DNA of 6,291 nt from the NCBI GenBank assembly GCA_031259905.1, contig JAIRKS010000176.1:1-6291 (forward strand). The letters run 5' to 3'. This stretch comes from Odoribacteraceae bacterium. GTDB lineage: Bacteria > Bacteroidota > Bacteroidia > Bacteroidales > Marinifilaceae. Shown here in pieces: positions 1-6,109 of this stretch (its first letter is position 1; each line of letters opens with the position of its first letter). Made by a program: the position numbers and the translations under genes. The notes under the pieces are model-generated. The model saw nothing but the letters and a program-made list of their open reading frames with translations, did not search any database and was not told the DNA's origin.

Positions 1-5
1 CGAGA

Positions 6-57
6 CGCGGGGCATTTTATCCCGCGCGTTCGCGGGAACGCGTCGCGTGCACGCGGG
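6..57. repeat. Cluster of CGCGGG/CCCGCG inverted repeats plus a 12-bp palindrome
   Basis: CGCGGG occurs at 6-11, 31-36 and 52-57, and its complement CCCGCG once at 21-26. The single CCCGCG can pair with the copy to its left (9-nt loop) or with the one to its right (4-nt loop CGTT), giving two mutually exclusive hairpins. A perfect 12-bp palindrome, CGCGTGCACGCG, lies at 44-55. No T-run follows, so it is not a classical intrinsic terminator. High GC raises the chance of accidental pairing. Confidence 0.45.
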
Positions 58-70
58 TCGTCGCCGTGCG

Positions 71-143
71 TTTCCCGTGACAAGGGGCGAGGAACGCTGC
101 AAGAACGCCGGGGAACATGATAACGCCCCCGTGTCACGGGAAA
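71..143. repeat. Long inverted repeat / potential 73-nt hairpin
   Basis: The arm tttcccgtgaca (71-82) is the exact reverse complement of tgtcacgggaaa (132-143). Just inside it, ggggcg (84-89) pairs with cgcccc (124-129). Together this makes an 18-bp stem broken only by a small internal loop (83 against 130-131), with an apical region of 34 nt (90-123). A perfect 12-bp match so close together is unlikely by chance in 6 kb. Neither strand shows a T-run after the stem, so a terminator is not supported. It could be a structured untranslated RNA, a small RNA, a protein-binding site or the trace of a mobile element. The structure is visible in the sequence; the function is unknown. Confidence 0.6.
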
Positions 144-210
144 AGAAGACAAGCGACACGTTGACCACCAACCGCGTAACGCGTAACGCCGAAAATAACA
201 CGGGACACGC

Positions 211-241
211 TTTGAAATACCACGAAAAAACCGCTACTTTG
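211..241 (+). promoter_or_regulatory. Bacteroidota-type promoter for recJ-recR
   Basis: TTTG at 211-214 is followed 20 nt later by TACTTTG at 235-241. This fits the Bacteroidota primary sigma factor pattern (-33 TTTG, 19-21 nt, -7 TAnnTTTG), with the -7 box one base short of consensus between TA and TTTG. Transcription would be expected to begin about 5-9 nt downstream, near 246-250. That leaves a leader of roughly 13-17 nt before the ATG at 263 and almost none before the GTG at 251, which helps choose the recJ start. Confidence 0.65.
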
Positions 242-262
242 TAGCCAAAAGTGAATCAACAA

Positions 263-2002
263 ATGGAGAAAACATGGGTAGTCAACGCCGCGCCTGACGA
301 GAACGAAACAAGAACATTAGCCGAAGCAATCCCCTGCAGCCCGGTCATCGCGAACCTGCTGCTGCAACGAGGCGTCACCTCCGCCGGGGAGGCACGCGAA
401 TTCTTCTCCCCCACCCTCGACATGCTGCACGACCCGTTCCTCATGAAGGACATGGACAAGGCCATCGACAGGATCGACAAGGCCATCGAGCGCGGGGAAA
501 ACGTCATGATATACGGCGATCACGACGTCGACGGGACAACATCCGTCGCGCTCCTCTACAAGTATTTCAAGGATAAACTCGCCGCGCCCCCCGCGTACTA
601 CATCCCCGGACGGTTCTCCGAGGGGCCGGGACTCTCCGCGGTAGCCATCGACAAGGCCGCGGGAGAAAACATCTCGCTGGTCATCGTCACCGACTGCGGC
701 GTGAAATCCATCGAGCAAGTGGACTACGCGCGGGAGAAACACGTCGACATCATCATCTGCGACCATCACACGCCAGGCGACACGCTCCCCGACGCCGTCG
801 CCGTCCTCGACCCGAGGAGGAAGGACTGCCACTACCCGTACGAGTGGCTCAGCGGGTGCGGCGTGAGCTTCAAGCTGGCGCAAGCCTACAACGACAGGCA
901 CGCCCTGCCCGACGGGATGCTCCACGAGCTGCTCGACCTGGTGTGCGTGAGCATCGCCGGAGACATCGTCCCCGTCACGGGGGAAAATCGCGTCCTGGCC
1001 CGCTTCGGGCTGGAACGACTCAACAGCAACCCCTCCCTCGGGCTGAAAACAATCATCGACGCCGCCGGCGCGCGAGACCTCACGATTAACGACATCGTCG
1101 CGCGCGTCGGCCCGAAAATCAACGCCGCCGGGAGAATGGACGCGGGAGACAAGTCCGTCGAACTACTCGTCGCCGAGGACGAGGAAACCGCACGACGCGT
1201 CGCCGGGGATCTCGACGACTTCAACGACAAGAGAAAGAAACTCGACCACGACATCACGGAGGAAGCCCTCAAGGCCGTCCGCGAAACCGGGGAAAAGGCC
1301 ATCGTCCTCTACAACCCGGGGTGGCACGGCGGCGTCATCGGCATCGTCGCCCTGCGGCTCGTGGAGCACTTCTACCGGCCAACGGTAATCCTCACCGAGT
1401 TCGACGGCATCGTCATCGGATCCGCGCGATCCGTCGAGGGCTACGACCTCTACGAGGCCATCTCCCGCTGCGGGGAATACCTCGAGAACTACGGGGGACA
1501 CAAGTACGCCGTCGGCCTGACACTGAAACGCGAAAACGTCGCCGCCTTCCGCGCCGCCTTCCAACGCGTCGTCCGCGACACCATCCCGGCGACGCTGACG
1601 CTGCCGCGCGTCACGATCGACGCCCGCGTGGATCTCGAGGACATTACCCCGGAGCTACACGACATGGTGCAACTCTTCGCCCCCTTCGGGCCGGACAACA
1701 CCGTGCCCGTGTTCCTCACGGAAGGGCTGAGCGACTTCGGCTCCAGGCAGGTGGGACGGCACAAGGAACACGTACAGCTGCAAGTCGTCGACGATGCCCG
1801 CGTGCACGCCTGCGACGAGACCCGCGCCCGCGTCTACACCGACCGCCACGGCATCGCCTTCGGGATGGGAGACCTCTTCCCGCGCGTCACCAACGGCGAC
1901 GTCTTCGACGTCTGTTACACGTTACAGAGAAACGACACCTCGCGCCGCGAAAACGACGTGCAGATGCTCGTCCGCGACATCAGGTTCAAAGAAGACCGCT
2001 GA
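263..2002 (+). CDS. recJ: Single-stranded-DNA-specific exonuclease RecJ
   Basis: RecJ degrades single-stranded DNA 5' to 3' and acts in RecFOR recombination repair, mismatch repair and rescue of stalled forks, in the cytoplasm. The 579-residue product is full length for the family (E. coli about 577). DHH phosphoesterase motifs are visible: DHDVDG at 86-91, the signature DHH at 167-169, and LDPRR shortly after. GPKINAAGRM lies at 283-292 and the DHHA1 signature GGHKYAVG at 411-418. The region from about 450 to the end matches the RecJ OB-type domain. I start at ATG 263, giving MEKTWV. An in-frame GTG at 251 would add four residues but sits at the predicted transcription start. Two usually aromatic positions differ from the pattern I know: His87 in DHDVDG (often Tyr or Phe) and Pro122 in EGPGLS (often EGYGLS). 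The metal-ligand Asp and His residues are intact. recR follows three bases after the stop, as an operon. Confidence 0.97.
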   Translation: MEKTWVVNAAPDENETRTLAEAIPCSPVIANLLLQRGVTSAGEAREFFSPTLDMLHDPFLMKDMDKAIDRIDKAIERGENVMIYGDHDVDGTTSVALLYKYFKDKLAAPPAYYIPGRFSEGPGLSAVAIDKAAGENISLVIVTDCGVKSIEQVDYAREKHVDIIICDHHTPGDTLPDAVAVLDPRRKDCHYPYEWLSGCGVSFKLAQAYNDRHALPDGMLHELLDLVCVSIAGDIVPVTGENRVLARFGLERLNSNPSLGLKTIIDAAGARDLTINDIVARVGPKINAAGRMDAGDKSVELLVAEDEETARRVAGDLDDFNDKRKKLDHDITEEALKAVRETGEKAIVLYNPGWHGGVIGIVALRLVEHFYRPTVILTEFDGIVIGSARSVEGYDLYEAISRCGEYLENYGGHKYAVGLTLKRENVAAFRAAFQRVVRDTIPATLTLPRVTIDARVDLEDITPELHDMVQLFAPFGPDNTVPVFLTEGLSDFGSRQVGRHKEHVQLQVVDDARVHACDETRARVYTDRHGIAFGMGDLFPRVTNGDVFDVCYTLQRNDTSRRENDVQMLVRDIRFKEDR

Positions 2003-2005
2003 TAA

Positions 2006-2611
2006 ATGCTATCCCTCTCTTCAAGATTAGTGGAAAGAGCCGTGGAACAATTCGCCACGCTCCCCGGCATCGGCAGGAAAACGGCGCTGCGCTTCGTCCT
2101 GCACCTCCTGCGGCGGGACAAGCCGGCCGTCGACGCCTTCGTCGACGCCATCCGGCAGCTCAAGGAGTCCATACGAGAGTGCAAGCACTGCCACAACATC
2201 GCCGACGGCGACGCGTGCGAGATATGCCTCGACACGCGACGCGACGCGACCGTCATCTGCATCGTCGAGAACATCCAGGACGTGATCTCCATCGAATCCA
2301 CCGGCCAGTACCACGGCGTCTACCACGTGCTCGGCGGCATCATCTCGCCCGTCGACGGGATCGGCCCCGCCGACCTGCACGTCGACACGCTGCTCCGCCG
2401 CGTGGAGAACGCGCGGGAAGTCATCTTCGCCCTCGGGACGACCATCGAGGGAGAAACCACCGCCTACTATATCTTCAAGAAACTTGCCCGGCGAGACGAC
2501 CTCGCCGTCACCACGCTCGCCAGGGGCATCGCCACCGGGAACGACCTCGAGTACATCGACGAGCTAACCCTCGGGCGCTCCATCGCCAACCGGATCCGCT
2601 TTGAACCGTGA
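2006..2611 (+). CDS. recR: Recombination mediator protein RecR
   Basis: RecR forms a ring-shaped DNA clamp that works with RecO (and RecF) to load RecA on SSB-coated gapped DNA. The 201-residue product has the standard length and order of parts. A helix-hairpin-helix with LPGIGRKTA lies at 19-27. A four-cysteine zinc site is formed by C59, C62, C71 and C74. A Toprim domain begins at about residue 82, with the acidic VEN motif (Glu88) and Asp92. The family-typical YHVLGGIISP stretch follows, and near the C-terminus the ARG-x(5)-LEYIDELTLGRSI segment. The ATG lies three bases after the recJ stop (TGA-TAA-ATG), so translation is probably coupled and expression should depend on the promoter at 211-241. 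The last 48 bases are shared, on the opposite strand, with the 3' end of the sulfatase gene. No intrinsic terminator with a T-run follows. Confidence 0.97.
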   Translation: MLSLSSRLVERAVEQFATLPGIGRKTALRFVLHLLRRDKPAVDAFVDAIRQLKESIRECKHCHNIADGDACEICLDTRRDATVICIVENIQDVISIESTGQYHGVYHVLGGIISPVDGIGPADLHVDTLLRRVENAREVIFALGTTIEGETTAYYIFKKLARRDDLAVTTLARGIATGNDLEYIDELTLGRSIANRIRFEP

Positions 2612-4417
2612 ATCCCCCTTGAACTCCGCCTCGATCACCTGGAGGTACGCCTCCAGCGTCACGCGGACGCGCGGGTCATCGTTATCGCCGAGATTCTCCC
2701 CCCCCTTCAAGTCGAGGATACAGGCGCCGCGCCCGTCAATCAACGCGGCAGCGCGCGAATACGCGTAATACGCGAAAGGAAGCACGCGGGGATTCAACAA
2801 ATTCTTGCTATAACGGTAACGAGAATAATCCATGTCGAGCTGCGCCAGCAACGTGGCCGCGACGTCCGTCTGCGAGCCGATCGTCGTCACCACCGAGCCT
2901 CGCTCCGTCACGACGCCCCCCGTGAACACCAACGGGATCTTGTAAGCCGCCGGCGCGTGCGGCGCGAGGTTCCCCACGTGCCGCGTGCCGTGATCGGCCA
3001 CCAGCACGAAGAGCGTGTTATCCCACGTGCCGGACTCCTTGCAGCGGCGGAAGAACCGCCCGAGGCAGCGATCCGTGTAAGCGATCGCGTTCATGAGCCT
3101 CTCCCCTCGCCCGTCGCCGGGGACGACCGTCTCGCCCGGCACCTCGAACGGCTCGTGGCTACTCATCGTGAAGGCCACGTGCAGGGAGGGCGCGACGGCC
3201 CGCGACAAATCATCGTGCAAGCGATCGAGCATGTACTCGTCGTGCACGCCCCACTTGAACGCGTTCCTGACGGCCTCGCCCGAAAAATCGCGCTCCGTCA
3301 CCACGCGCTGGAACGTCATCGTGACATACGAGCGGAAGCCGGCGAAATTGAGGTCGCCCGCGTAATAAAAAGCGGTACGGTACCCCTCCCGCTCCATGTC
3401 CAGCGGGAAGCGCGGCCGGGCGTGCATCCTCCCCGGGTACTTCAGCAGCGAGGCCGCGGGATACGACGGGAAACCGCTGATCACGCCGGTAAGCCCCCGG
3501 TCGGAGCGATTACCGGTAGCGTACACGTTCGAGAACAATATCCCCTCCCGCGCCACGGCCCGCACGTTCGGCATCACCTCCCACGCGTTCGAGGTAAACG
3601 TCTCGAGCAACAGCACCACCACGTTCGGACGCCGCTCGCTCAACACGCGACGGAACTCGCCCTCCTCCCGGTAAAGCGAATCCACCAGCCGCCCGGCCTC
3701 CTCCCCCGGCATGAAATGAAAATTATCCTTCAAGTCGCCGACGTGCAGCAGCTCGTACAAGAAATTCCACGCCGGGTTCAGCGCCGCCTGGTTCGCGTGC
3801 ATGTTCGTCGGGTGGAAAAAGACGAAACTCGCGTTCATCGGCGCCACGTTCAGCCCCCCGCGTGCCGGCAACACCAGCGCGCCCGCCAGCAACAGGAACG
3901 GCACGGCGTGCCACCGCGCCCGTCGCGCCCTCCCCAGCGAGGGGGCCACCGCCAGGCGGTACAGCAAGAAACAACCCGTCGACAGCGCCATCCACAACAA
4001 CAGCAACCCCACCACCCGCGCGCCCGACACGGAGGCAAGCATCGCGCCCGGCGTCTTCACGTAGAGCAGGAGCGTCGCGTCCACGTGATACCCCCAGTTC
4101 CCGTACACCTCCAGGTCGCCCGTCACGATACCGCCGGCCGCGAGCAACAGCAGCGCCATCAGCACGTCCAGCACGCGGCGCGTGCCGCGCGACGGGAAGA
4201 ACGCGCCCGCCGACAGCACCAGCGACACCACCATCATGACGTACGCCCCGAACGAGAGATCCACGCGCGCCCCCCTCCAGAAGAGCATGAAAATCTCCTC
4301 CCCCGTCAACCCCAGCGTCTCCTGCCACTGGTAACACGAGAAGATCGCCCGCGCGATCCACGCGAAGGCGATCCAGAAGAGGTAACACTTTACCCAGTAT
4401 ATTAACTTGTACTTCAC
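2564..4417 (-). CDS. Membrane-anchored LTA synthase-family sulfatase (phospho-transferase-like)
   Basis: The 617-residue protein has about five hydrophobic helices (near 8-27, 55-75, 83-100, 133-156 and 170-186), then a large domain facing the periplasm. This is the layout of LtaS/MdoB (OpgB)-type enzymes, which move phosphoglycerol or similar groups from lipids. Sulfatase-fold landmarks are Glu272 in LLLETF, the candidate nucleophile region TGNRSDRG at 301-308 (Ser305 favoured, Thr301 less so), WGVHDEY at 389-395, SHEPF with His421, and ADHG with Asp475 and His476. The start is GTG at 4417: the dnaB stop lies in the same frame four codons upstream, and the first internal ATG is at residue 44, beyond helix 1. 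It follows dnaB by 12 bases and is probably co-transcribed. The last 16 codons, including the stop, run antisense to recR. Bacteroidota make no classical lipoteichoic acid, so the substrate is unknown. The family is confident; the reaction is not. Confidence 0.92.
   Translation of the reverse strand: MKYKLIYWVKCYLFWIAFAWIARAIFSCYQWQETLGLTGEEIFMLFWRGARVDLSFGAYVMMVVSLVLSAGAFFPSRGTRRVLDVLMALLLLAAGGIVTGDLEVYGNWGYHVDATLLLYVKTPGAMLASVSGARVVGLLLLWMALSTGCFLLYRLAVAPSLGRARRARWHAVPFLLLAGALVLPARGGLNVAPMNASFVFFHPTNMHANQAALNPAWNFLYELLHVGDLKDNFHFMPGEEAGRLVDSLYREEGEFRRVLSERRPNVVVLLLETFTSNAWEVMPNVRAVAREGILFSNVYATGNRSDRGLTGVISGFPSYPAASLLKYPGRMHARPRFPLDMEREGYRTAFYYAGDLNFAGFRSYVTMTFQRVVTERDFSGEAVRNAFKWGVHDEYMLDRLHDDLSRAVAPSLHVAFTMSSHEPFEVPGETVVPGDGRGERLMNAIAYTDRCLGRFFRRCKESGTWDNTLFVLVADHGTRHVGNLAPHAPAAYKIPLVFTGGVVTERGSVVTTIGSQTDVAATLLAQLDMDYSRYRYSKNLLNPRVLPFAYYAYSRAAALIDGRGACILDLKGGENLGDNDDPRVRVTLEAYLQVIEAEFKGDSRFKADPVGDGAPEG
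2639..2656. repeat. GC-rich 7-bp hairpin with TACG loop just after recR
   Basis: CTGGAGG (2639-2645) and CCTCCAG (2650-2656) form a perfect 7-bp stem closed by TACG, which in RNA is a UNCG-type tetraloop. It starts 27 bases after the recR stop, inside the sulfatase coding sequence, where it encodes part of LEAYLQ on the other strand. There is no T-run, so at best it may stabilise the 3' end of the recJ-recR transcript. Coding constraint could equally explain it. Confidence 0.3.
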
Positions 4418-4429
4418 GCGCGCCGGGGA

Positions 4430-5977
4430 TTAAATATCATCAGACTCGCGCGCCTCGAAATCGGTATCGGGCCGGTAAATCGCGTCGAGGGGGATCTCCT
4501 CGTTCATCCTCGACGGAATCTTCTTCGTTGTCTTCTCCGCGCCCTTCCCCGCCCCCCGTCTCCCGCGGGCGATCGCCGGCGACGCGGAGTAGAACGGCGA
4601 GGCCCTCTCCAGGTTACGGAAGAAAGCAAGCTCCTCGACGAACCGCAAGCGGATATCCCCGACGGCGCCGTTGCGATGCTTGGCGATAATAATCTCGGCG
4701 ATCCCCTTCAGGCTGTTCCCCTCGTCATCGACCCTTATCCCGACGCGCTCCGGCCGGTGGATAAAGATCACCATGTCGGCATCCTGCTCGATCGCGCCGG
4801 ACTCGCGCAAGTCCGAGAGCATCGGCTTCTTGTTCTCGCGTTGCTCCAGCGACCGGTTCAGCTGCGAGAGCGCGATCACGGGGACGTTCAACTCCTTGGC
4901 GATGATCTTCAACTGCCGCGAGATCATGCTCACCTCCTGCTCGCGGTTGCTCCGCGCGTCGCTCCCGGCGGTCATCAGCTGCAGGTAATCGATCACCAGC
5001 GCCTGGATCCCGTAACGCTGCTGCAGCCGGCGGCACTTGGCCCGCAACTCGAAGATCGACAGCGCCGGCGTGTCGTCCACGTACAGCGGCGCCTTGAGCA
5101 ACCCCGAAATCCTGGAGTGAAGCACCTTCCACTCCTCGACGGAGAGCCTCCCGTTGCGCAACTTCTCCGACCCGATGCCCGTCTCGCTCGCGATAAGCCT
5201 GTTAACGAGCTGCAACGAGGACATCTCCAGCGAGAAAATAGCCACCGGCACGCCGTGCTCCACCGCCATGTTCCGCGCCATCGACAGCACGAAAGCCGTT
5301 TTCCCCATCGACGGCCGCGCGGCGATAATCACCAGGTCCGAGGGCTGCCACCCCGAGGTAATCTCGTCCAGCGCGTCAAACCCCGACGGGACGCCGCTAA
5401 CGCCCCCCTCCCGCTTCCCGATCTCCTCGATACTCCGGATCGCCTGGTCGACGAGCACGTTCACCGGCGTCGTCTCCTTCTTAATATTCCCCTCGGCGAT
5501 CTCGAACACCATCTTCTGCGCCATGTCCACGAGATCCGCCACGTCAGCGGCATCGTCGTACGCCCTCGCCTGAATCTCCGTCGAGGCGCGGATAAGCTCC
5601 CGCTGGATATACTTCTGCACGATGATCCGCGCGTGAAACTCGATGTGCACGGCGGAAGCCACCCGCGACGTCAGTTGCGAGAGGTAATAGTACCCGCCGA
5701 CACTCTCCAGGTCGCCCGCGCGCTTCAACTCCTCGCTCACCGTCAGCAAGTCAACCGGCTCGTTATTGAGCGACAGCGACTGCACGGCACGGTACACCTT
5801 CTGGTGACTTTCCTTGTAGAAACATTCGGGCTTCAGCAAGTCGCTCACCATAATATAGGCGTCTTTTTCCAGCATCAACGCGCCGAGCACGGCCTCCTCC
5901 AGGTCGAGCGCCTGCGGGGGCAACTTGCCGTGCTCGGCCGGCAACGGCTTGTAGGAGTACTCTTGTTTCTTTCCCAT
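4430..5977 (-). CDS. dnaB: Replicative DNA helicase DnaB
   Basis: DnaB is the hexameric helicase that unwinds DNA 5' to 3' at the replication fork and recruits primase. The 515-residue product is full length. The N-terminal primase-interacting domain spans about 20-120 (PQALDLEEAVLGALM at 21-35), followed by a linker and the RecA-like ATPase. The Walker A motif ARPSMGKT lies at 220-227 (Lys226), the catalytic glutamate is Glu251 in SLEMSS, and Walker B VIDYLQL ends with Asp330 in place. SQLNRSLEQR is at 371-380, the LRESGAIEQDAD motif at 390-401, and the arginine finger is Arg435 in KHRNG. No intein interrupts it. I start at ATG 5977 (MGKKQEY), which has an A-rich leader. An in-frame ATG at 6055 would add 26 residues of Gly/Arg-rich, non-family sequence. 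The last 55 residues (Ala/Gly/Arg/Lys-rich, then acidic) are a variable tail. Confidence 0.97.
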   Translation of the reverse strand: MGKKQEYSYKPLPAEHGKLPPQALDLEEAVLGALMLEKDAYIMVSDLLKPECFYKESHQKVYRAVQSLSLNNEPVDLLTVSEELKRAGDLESVGGYYYLSQLTSRVASAVHIEFHARIIVQKYIQRELIRASTEIQARAYDDAADVADLVDMAQKMVFEIAEGNIKKETTPVNVLVDQAIRSIEEIGKREGGVSGVPSGFDALDEITSGWQPSDLVIIAARPSMGKTAFVLSMARNMAVEHGVPVAIFSLEMSSLQLVNRLIASETGIGSEKLRNGRLSVEEWKVLHSRISGLLKAPLYVDDTPALSIFELRAKCRRLQQRYGIQALVIDYLQLMTAGSDARSNREQEVSMISRQLKIIAKELNVPVIALSQLNRSLEQRENKKPMLSDLRESGAIEQDADMVIFIHRPERVGIRVDDEGNSLKGIAEIIIAKHRNGAVGDIRLRFVEELAFFRNLERASPFYSASPAIARGRRGAGKGAEKTTKKIPSRMNEEIPLDAIYRPDTDFEARESDDI

Positions 5978-6109
5978 GATTCTTGTTTTTTGCCTCGCGA
6001 AGATACGCGAAGATCCTCCCCCGCCACCCGCCCTTCCCCCTCTTTTTACCCCCAAACGACTAACAGCATTGCCCCGCGCCGCGCCCCTCCCCTCGATGAA
6101 CGGGAGGGT
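5978..6109. other. GC-rich spacer upstream of dnaB
   Basis: No gene is seen. The spacer should hold the dnaB leader and perhaps its promoter, but I find no convincing -33/-7 pair on the minus strand. A tandem pair of cgcgaagat (5996-6004 and 6006-6014, 10-bp period) lies 19-37 bases before the dnaB ATG. Read on the minus strand it contains TATCTTCG, one base off TAnnTTTG, but no TTTG lies at the right distance upstream. A minus-strand purine-rich stretch covers about 6020-6050. Confidence 0.5.
6085..6108. repeat. 7-bp inverted repeat between dnaB leader and repeat array
   Basis: CCCTCCC (6085-6091) pairs perfectly with GGGAGGG (6102-6108) around a 10-nt loop. On the + strand only TTT follows, and on the minus strand there is no T-run, so it is at best a weak terminator or boundary structure for the adjacent array. 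Confidence 0.3.

Larger units (their letters stand above)
1..262. other. Non-coding leader upstream of recJ, rich in palindromes
   Basis: No convincing gene is seen in these 262 bases. They hold a GC-rich left part with short palindromes (6-57), a long inverted repeat (71-143), a tandem pair of the 7-mer gcgtaac (174-187) and the recJ promoter (211-241). The left edge may still contain the tail or control region of a neighbour outside the window. An open frame at 47-244 could encode 65 residues, but its composition is polar and featureless and it runs straight through the inverted repeat and into the promoter, so I treat it as chance. Confidence 0.7.

Noticed and set aside
47..244. 65-residue open frame on the + strand before recJ
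   Set aside because: Low-information polar composition, no family resemblance, passes through the inverted repeat at 71-143 and into the recJ promoter.
1321..2604. Long Arg-rich + strand frame across recJ and recR
   Set aside because: Arg/Pro/His-rich shadow of a high-GC region; the recJ and recR frames carry clear family motifs over the same bases.
2957..4405. 482-residue frame antisense to the sulfatase gene
   Set aside because: His/Arg/Gln/Pro-rich composition with no domains; produced by codon bias of the real gene on the other strand.
5978..6055. 26-residue N-terminal extension of DnaB from ATG 6055
   Set aside because: Gly/Arg-rich, unlike DnaB N-termini; the ATG at 5977 has an A-rich leader and gives normal family length.
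6085..6108. Intrinsic terminator
   Set aside because: The stem is perfect but the loop is 10 nt, and neither strand has a real T-run after it; no gene on either side clearly needs it.
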